Source: CALEMW01 sp035447065
GTDB taxonomy: Bacteria > Krumholzibacteriota > Krumholzibacteriia > LZORAL124-64-63
Length of the DNA stretch: 64,000 bases
Direction: 5' to 3'
Assembly (NCBI GenBank): GCA_035447065.1
Contig: DAOTGJ010000008.1
Location: 44,429 to 108,428, forward strand
Shown here: piece by piece, positions 60,543-64,000 of the stretch
How the letters are laid out: the number at the start of each line of letters is the position of its first letter
Position numbering within the stretch: the first letter of the stretch is position 1
Made by a program: the position numbers and the translations under genes
The notes under the pieces: generated by a model
Seen by the model: only the letters and a program-made list of their open reading frames with translations
Databases searched by the model: none
Told to the model about the DNA's origin: nothing

Positions 60543-61406
60543 TCAAGCCCCGTCCCCCAGCATCCGACGATCGCCGTCGCGGCGCGTCACGCCCTCGGCA
60601 TCGAAATGCTCCAGCAACGGGATGAACGCGTTGCGCGGGATGTCCAGCAGCTCCTTCAGCTCGCGCGTGCTCAGCGACGGCGCCGTCGACAACGCCTCCA
60701 CCAGCGCGGTGCGGACCCCGGCCAGAGCTTCGGCGTCGATGTACCGGTCCTCCGCGTAGCGGAGCAGGCGCCCTTCCTTCTGCAGTCGGAACAGGACGGT
60801 GCGCAGGCGGCTGCGGTCCAGGCGGAGATCGCGGGCCAATTCTCCCAGGCCGAGACGATGGTACCGGCGCGCGGCCACGGCGGCGATCACCGCCCCATCC
60901 AGCCGCTCCATCTCCCGGCGCTGCTCCGCCGAGGGAGAGAAGCCTGCGGGCAGGATCCCGGACCCGCCGTCCCGGACCCTGCCTGAAGCACGGGCGCGGG
61001 CCATGGCCAGCTCGAAGAGCCGCGGGTCGATGTTGCGTCGCGCACGCAGCGACCTCCCCTTGCCGAAGCGGGCCTTGATCTCACCCGAAGGCATGCCCTC
61101 CGCATCGGGACGGCCCGCGTGGAACGCCCCGACCACCTCGCAGATCCGCTCGACGGCGGCTTCCAGGTTCTCGGCGAGGAAATAGTCCTCGTCCCCCAGC
61201 CCGATCACCGTCCCCTGCTCCACGAGCCCGTTCAGCGCGGCGCGGAGCGCCCCTTCGGGCTGGTTCGCCAGGCTGCGGGCGACCTCGCGGTGCAGATGAC
61301 GGAAGGAGGCGGGGTGCCCCTTCTTCTGCGACATCAACTGGATCAGGGTCTCGGTCAGCGGGGACGACGATGGGACACGGGGTCCCTGGTCGATGGACTC
61401 GCTCAT
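60543..61406 (-). CDS. Stand-alone SelB-like winged-helix protein without the GTPase domain
   Basis: 287 residues, soluble. The order follows the C-terminal part of SelB, the selenocysteine elongation factor, with its four winged helices. WH1 is at about 30-90 (LHREVARSLANQPEGALRAALNGLVEQGTVI). Then AFHAGRPDAEGMPSGEIKARF resembles the hinge before WH2. WH3 is at about 180-225 (LGELARDLRLDRSRLRTVLFRLQKEGRLLRYAEDRYI). WH4 is LSTRELKELLDIPRNAFIPLLEHFDAEGVTRRDGDRRML, whose [PL]LEYFD-x3-VTxRxGDxRxL pattern is SelB's. The EF-Tu-like G domains are absent and no coding sequence for them lies upstream. Could be a repurposed RNA- or DNA-binding regulator. GGAGGAG before ATG. Confidence 0.75.
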   Translation of the reverse strand: MSESIDQGPRVPSSSPLTETLIQLMSQKKGHPASFRHLHREVARSLANQPEGALRAALNGLVEQGTVIGLGDEDYFLAENLEAAVERICEVVGAFHAGRPDAEGMPSGEIKARFGKGRSLRARRNIDPRLFELAMARARASGRVRDGGSGILPAGFSPSAEQRREMERLDGAVIAAVAARRYHRLGLGELARDLRLDRSRLRTVLFRLQKEGRLLRYAEDRYIDAEALAGVRTALVEALSTAPSLSTRELKELLDIPRNAFIPLLEHFDAEGVTRRDGDRRMLGDGA

Positions 61407-61489
61407 GGTCTCCTCCCCAGGCGCGCGGCGACGGGCCCGCCGCCCGCCGCTCCGGGAAGGAGCTCGGAGTCAGGGAGCGGGTGCGCGCC

Positions 61490-61537
61490 GACGGCCTGGC
61501 TGCTGTGGGAACCCCACGGGCTCCCGGTCAGGCCGTC
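61490..61537 (-). promoter_or_regulatory. Leader hairpin before the SelB-like gene
   Basis: 9-bp perfect arms CAGGCCGTC (61529-61537) and GACGGCCTG (61490-61498) with an inner GTGGG/CCCAC stem, directly after the stop of a 10-codon reading frame. The layout resembles an attenuation or ribosome-stalling leader, about 85 bp before the SelB-like start. Confidence 0.4.
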
Positions 61538-61568
61538 AGTAACGGTGCTGGTGGTATTCGGAACGCAT
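61536..61568 (-). CDS. Possible 10-residue leader peptide MRSEYHQHRY
   Basis: ATG at 61568, stop at 61536, with AGGGAGG five bases upstream, the strongest Shine-Dalgarno in this leader region. It encodes MRSEYHQHRY: two His and two Tyr in the last six codons. Too short to be shown as a gene by composition. Its position before a hairpin and a regulator-like gene suggests a leader peptide. Confidence 0.35.
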   Translation of the reverse strand: MRSEYHQHRY

Positions 61569-61711
61569 CGGATCCTCCCTGGGGATCGGTGGCTCAGGAC
61601 TCCGGGACAGTACGGAGGGAGCAGCGGCGAGTCCAGCGCTCGTGCCCAGCCCCGCCGCACCGATATATCGTTGCACCACCATATCTCGCACCACATACAA
61701 CGACATTTCGT

Positions 61712-61726
61712 TGCATCAATGATGCA
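61712..61726. promoter_or_regulatory. 7-1-7 palindrome upstream of the peroxiredoxin
   Basis: TGCATCA-A-TGATGCA is perfectly symmetric and lies in an AT-rich region with two TCGTTGCA copies (61668 and 61708, 40 bp apart). The 7-1-7 layout is that of Fur-family boxes, though the bases differ from the katG palindrome. Could serve the peroxiredoxin or the divergent SelB-like gene. Confidence 0.4.
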
Positions 61727-61873
61727 GGATCACGCTGATACCAACCTAACTCGTTATCTCCCAATATATTCAATGTTTCGAATATTTTTGGCACGCGCTG
61801 TGCAATCCACCATCCCAGAATCGAACCGGACATCCGGAGCCCCTGAGAACCCGAACCCCAAGAGGAGACCCCC

Positions 61874-62590
61874 ATGAGCCACGACACGAACGCCCCCGCC
61901 CAGCCCTCCATGCCCCGCATCGGCGAGCAGGCCCCCGCCTTCCAGGCCGTGACCACCCAGGGCACCATCGACTTCCCGGCCCAGTACGAGGGGAGCTGGG
62001 TCATCCTGTTCAGCCACCCGGCCGACTTCACGCCCGTGTGCACCAGCGAGTTCATGACCTTCGCAACGCTGGAGGAGGAGTTCGCCCGCTACAACACCAA
62101 GCTGGTGGGCCTGTCCGTGGACGGCCTCTACAGCCACATCGCCTGGCTGCGCACCATCAAGGAGAAGATCTCCTACAAGGGCATGGAGAACGTGGAGGTC
62201 ACGTTCCCCCTGATCGAGGACATCACCATGGACGTGGCCAAGGCCTACGGCATGATCCAGCCCGGCGAGAGCAGCACCAAGGCCGTGCGCGCGGTGTTCG
62301 TGATCGATCCCAAGGGCGTGATCCGCACCATCATCTACTACCCGCTGAGCCTGGGCCGGAACTTCGACGAGCTGATCCGCGTGGTGCAGGCCCTGCAGAC
62401 GGCCGACGCCTTCGAGGTGGCCACGCCCGCGGACTGGCGCCCCGGCGACGACGTCATCGTGCCGCCGGCGGGCTCGTGCGGCGTGGCCAAGGACCGCATG
62501 GACGGCAAGGAGGGCGTGACCTGCCACGACTGGTTCTTCTGCACCAAGGCCATCTCCGAGCAGGACGTGATGAAGGCCATCGTCAAGTAG
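61874..62590 (+). CDS. Prx6-type peroxiredoxin
   Basis: 238 residues. Peroxidatic Cys56 in PADFTPVCTSEF with Thr53 before it, the invariant P-x-x-x-T-x-x-C motif. The C-terminal extension after about residue 165 is of the Prx6 type, with Cys202, Cys217 and Cys223 (VTCHDWFFCTKA), which can serve as resolving cysteines. No signal peptide, so cytoplasmic. It reduces H2O2 or organic peroxides. GAGGAG before ATG. A 7-1-7 palindrome and AT-rich region lie upstream. Forms a second peroxide defence beside KatG. Confidence 0.92.
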   Translation: MSHDTNAPAQPSMPRIGEQAPAFQAVTTQGTIDFPAQYEGSWVILFSHPADFTPVCTSEFMTFATLEEEFARYNTKLVGLSVDGLYSHIAWLRTIKEKISYKGMENVEVTFPLIEDITMDVAKAYGMIQPGESSTKAVRAVFVIDPKGVIRTIIYYPLSLGRNFDELIRVVQALQTADAFEVATPADWRPGDDVIVPPAGSCGVAKDRMDGKEGVTCHDWFFCTKAISEQDVMKAIVK

Positions 62591-62616
62591 CGCGGCCGGC
62601 GCGGGGGCGGAAACGG

Positions 62617-62647
62617 GACGAGGGGCGGAACGGGTCCGCCCCTCGTC
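62617..62647. terminator. Bidirectional terminator between peroxiredoxin and beta-helix gene
   Basis: 13-bp perfect arms GACGAGGGGCGGA and TCCGCCCCTCGTC with loop ACGGG, between stops at 62590 and 62676. Confidence 0.8.
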
Positions 62648-62675
62648 GTCGGTACCGGGCTCGCAGCCCACGCGG

Positions 62676-63944
62676 TCATTTGAGCAGGGTCAGCTTGCGC
62701 ACCTCACGCTCCGCACCCGCCGCCACCCGGGCGAAGTACACCCCCGACGGCACCGCGCCGCCGCGCGCGTCGCGGCCGTTCCAGGCCACCGCGTGCTCGC
62801 CCGCGGACCGCTCCGCGTCCAGGAGCACGGCCACCGATCGGCCCGCCGCGTCCACCACATCCACCCGCACCCGGCCGTCGCGCGCCAGCGCGAAGGAGAC
62901 GGTGGTGCTGGGGTTGAAGGGGTTGGGCCGGCAGCCGGTCACGGTCACGGCGCGGACCGCTCCCGCGCCGGCGACGTCCGATGCGCCCCCCACGCCGAAG
63001 GCGCCGATCTCCACGCCGCAGGTGTTTCCGTCCGCGAGACACGGCGAGCCCGGCAGCAGCCGGTAGTCCCCCACCTCTTCCGCCACGAAGAGCGGGTCCG
63101 CCGCCATGTTGCAGGGCTCCGCCAGCTGGTCGGCGATGGGGCCGGTCCAATCGCCGTGCTCGTTGCCGTAGAGATCGCTGTCGGTGATCACGGCCTCGCC
63201 ATACACGGCCATGCCCGGCGACGTGAAGGCGATGATGCTGGATGCGACCCTCACCGGGACGCTGGAGATGGTGGTGATGCAGCCGTAGAAGTAGACGTAC
63301 GAGATGTTGTCCACGAACGTGCAGCGGTCCACCGACGCGATACAATCGTCGCGCACCTCCAGGCCGCTGCCCCAGGTCGCGTCGTTTCCGATGATCAGAC
63401 ATCCCGTCAGCTCCACGACCGAGGTGTCCTGTCCGTACACGCCGCCGCCGCCGACGGCGCTGTTGTCCTCGATCCGGCAGTCCAGCATGATGAGACGGGA
63501 CTGGTCGAAGCACCCGACGGCGCCACCGCGTCCGCCTCCCGGCAGATATCCGGCCAGGTTCCCGCGGAATACGCAATGGGAGACCACCACGTCGGCGCCG
63601 CCGTCGAGCCGCATTCCGCCGCACGTCTCGCCCCAGCCGTCGCTCAGCGTGAGCGCTTCCAGGCGCGCCTGCCCCGCGGCCCAGTCGCAGGTGAGGATGG
63701 TGTCTTCATCGTCGCCCAGCAGGATCACATCGGCAGGATCGCCCGTGGCGCCGCGCAGAACCACGGGGCGGGTCATCGTGAGCGCGGATTCGTGGTACTC
63801 GCCGGCGGCGAGCAGGATGGTGTCGCCGCTGGAGGCGAACATCAGGGCGTACTCCAGATTGCCGAAATCCCCGGGGACGTGAAAAGAGGCTGCGGAAGCG
63901 AGCAGCGGCAGCATCAGGAACAGGACCGGGAGGATGCGCTTCAT
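62676..63944 (-). CDS. Secreted beta-helix protein with FlgD-like C-terminal domain
   Basis: 422 residues. Signal peptide about 1-18 (ASA). Right-handed beta-helix about 20-320 (GNLEYALMFASSGDTILLAAGEYHESALTMTRPVVLRGATG, LDGGADVVVSHCVFRGNLAGYLPGGGRGGAVG, DNSAVGGGGVYGQ), with an end cap AADPLFVAEEVGDYRLLPGSPCLADGNTCGVEIGAFG. Then the FlgD-like domain GCRPNPFNPSTTVSFAL to the end RKLTLLK. It is a surface or secreted protein, perhaps polysaccharide-binding. GGAG before ATG. Confidence 0.85.
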   Translation of the reverse strand: MKRILPVLFLMLPLLASAASFHVPGDFGNLEYALMFASSGDTILLAAGEYHESALTMTRPVVLRGATGDPADVILLGDDEDTILTCDWAAGQARLEALTLSDGWGETCGGMRLDGGADVVVSHCVFRGNLAGYLPGGGRGGAVGCFDQSRLIMLDCRIEDNSAVGGGGVYGQDTSVVELTGCLIIGNDATWGSGLEVRDDCIASVDRCTFVDNISYVYFYGCITTISSVPVRVASSIIAFTSPGMAVYGEAVITDSDLYGNEHGDWTGPIADQLAEPCNMAADPLFVAEEVGDYRLLPGSPCLADGNTCGVEIGAFGVGGASDVAGAGAVRAVTVTGCRPNPFNPSTTVSFALARDGRVRVDVVDAAGRSVAVLLDAERSAGEHAVAWNGRDARGGAVPSGVYFARVAAGAEREVRKLTLLK

Positions 63945-64000
63945 GGAAGGCTCCGATCGCTGGAGGAGATGGAGATCGGGATGCGCCCTGATGATACGGA

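Noticed and set aside
61800..61835. GGTTCGATTCTGG on the minus strand, like a tRNA T-arm
   Set aside because: The rest of a cloverleaf (acceptor pairing, anticodon arm) cannot be built from the flanking bases, and the segment lies in the peroxiredoxin leader.

Overview
The window is a compact, very GC-rich bacterial chromosome segment of about 45 protein genes, with no rRNA, recognisable tRNA, CRISPR array, insertion sequence or phage gene. Six secreted proteins end in an about 80-residue FlgD-like Ig domain with a PNPFNP-type motif. The stretch also has multi-domain Ser/Thr kinases with TPR tails, a planctomycete-style ECF sigma factor and many secreted beta-helix or propeller proteins. I infer an uncultured FCB-group lineage such as Krumholzibacteriota or Eisenbacteria. 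The phylum is inference, not shown directly. Both runs of 100 N are flanked by identical 55-bp copies, which is a k-mer scaffolding artefact and indicates a metagenome assembly.

Layout. 1-9.7 kb: a secreted BNR-repeat protein cut by the left edge, a kinase/ECF sigma pair, a membrane protein, a SulP transporter, and a small secreted protein, then an anchor protein coupled to a PA-domain metalloprotease. 9.8-24.6 kb: secreted GH16 glucanase with its own palindromic promoter, TPR and small secreted proteins, a Cthe_2159-like beta-helix lipoprotein, a three-gene pseudopilin operon, a large subtilase, then GH30 glycosidase coupled to a Gfo/Idh/MocA oxidoreductase. 24.7-33.8 kb: an outer-membrane factor with a MacA/MacB-type ABC exporter, then an RND adaptor and pump. 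34-40 kb: octaheme cytochrome c, DUF2237, a secreted Hcp-fold protein with a FlgD-type tail, DUF454, a small outer-membrane-like protein, DUF808 and a Tat-exported DODA-type dioxygenase. 40-50 kb: a kinase and FHA/GAF/SpoIIE phosphatase operon, a cysteine-poor Fur-family regulator next to a periplasmic KatG with matching palindromes, an ABC-F protein and a STAS protein. 50-64 kb: a beta-helix gene interrupted by two in-frame UGA codons, alcohol dehydrogenase, a two-gene ATP-citrate-lyase-like enzyme, a DUF4114-like secreted protein, a beta-propeller, a Cys-rich repeat protein, a stand-alone SelB-like winged-helix protein behind a possible leader peptide, a Prx6-type peroxiredoxin and another beta-helix/FlgD protein.

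How it fits together. The cell appears to export many proteins carrying one of two kinds of C-terminus: the FlgD-like Ig domain, or, in several small secreted proteins, a short terminal motif of the form [WFM]-[GS]-x-[LV]-K-x-[LM]-[FY]-R. GH16 and GH30 suggest beta-glucan (laminarin-like) breakdown. KatG, the Fur-family regulator and peroxiredoxin suggest peroxide defence. Kinases, ECF sigma, PP2C and STAS proteins suggest partner-switching and phosphorylation control.
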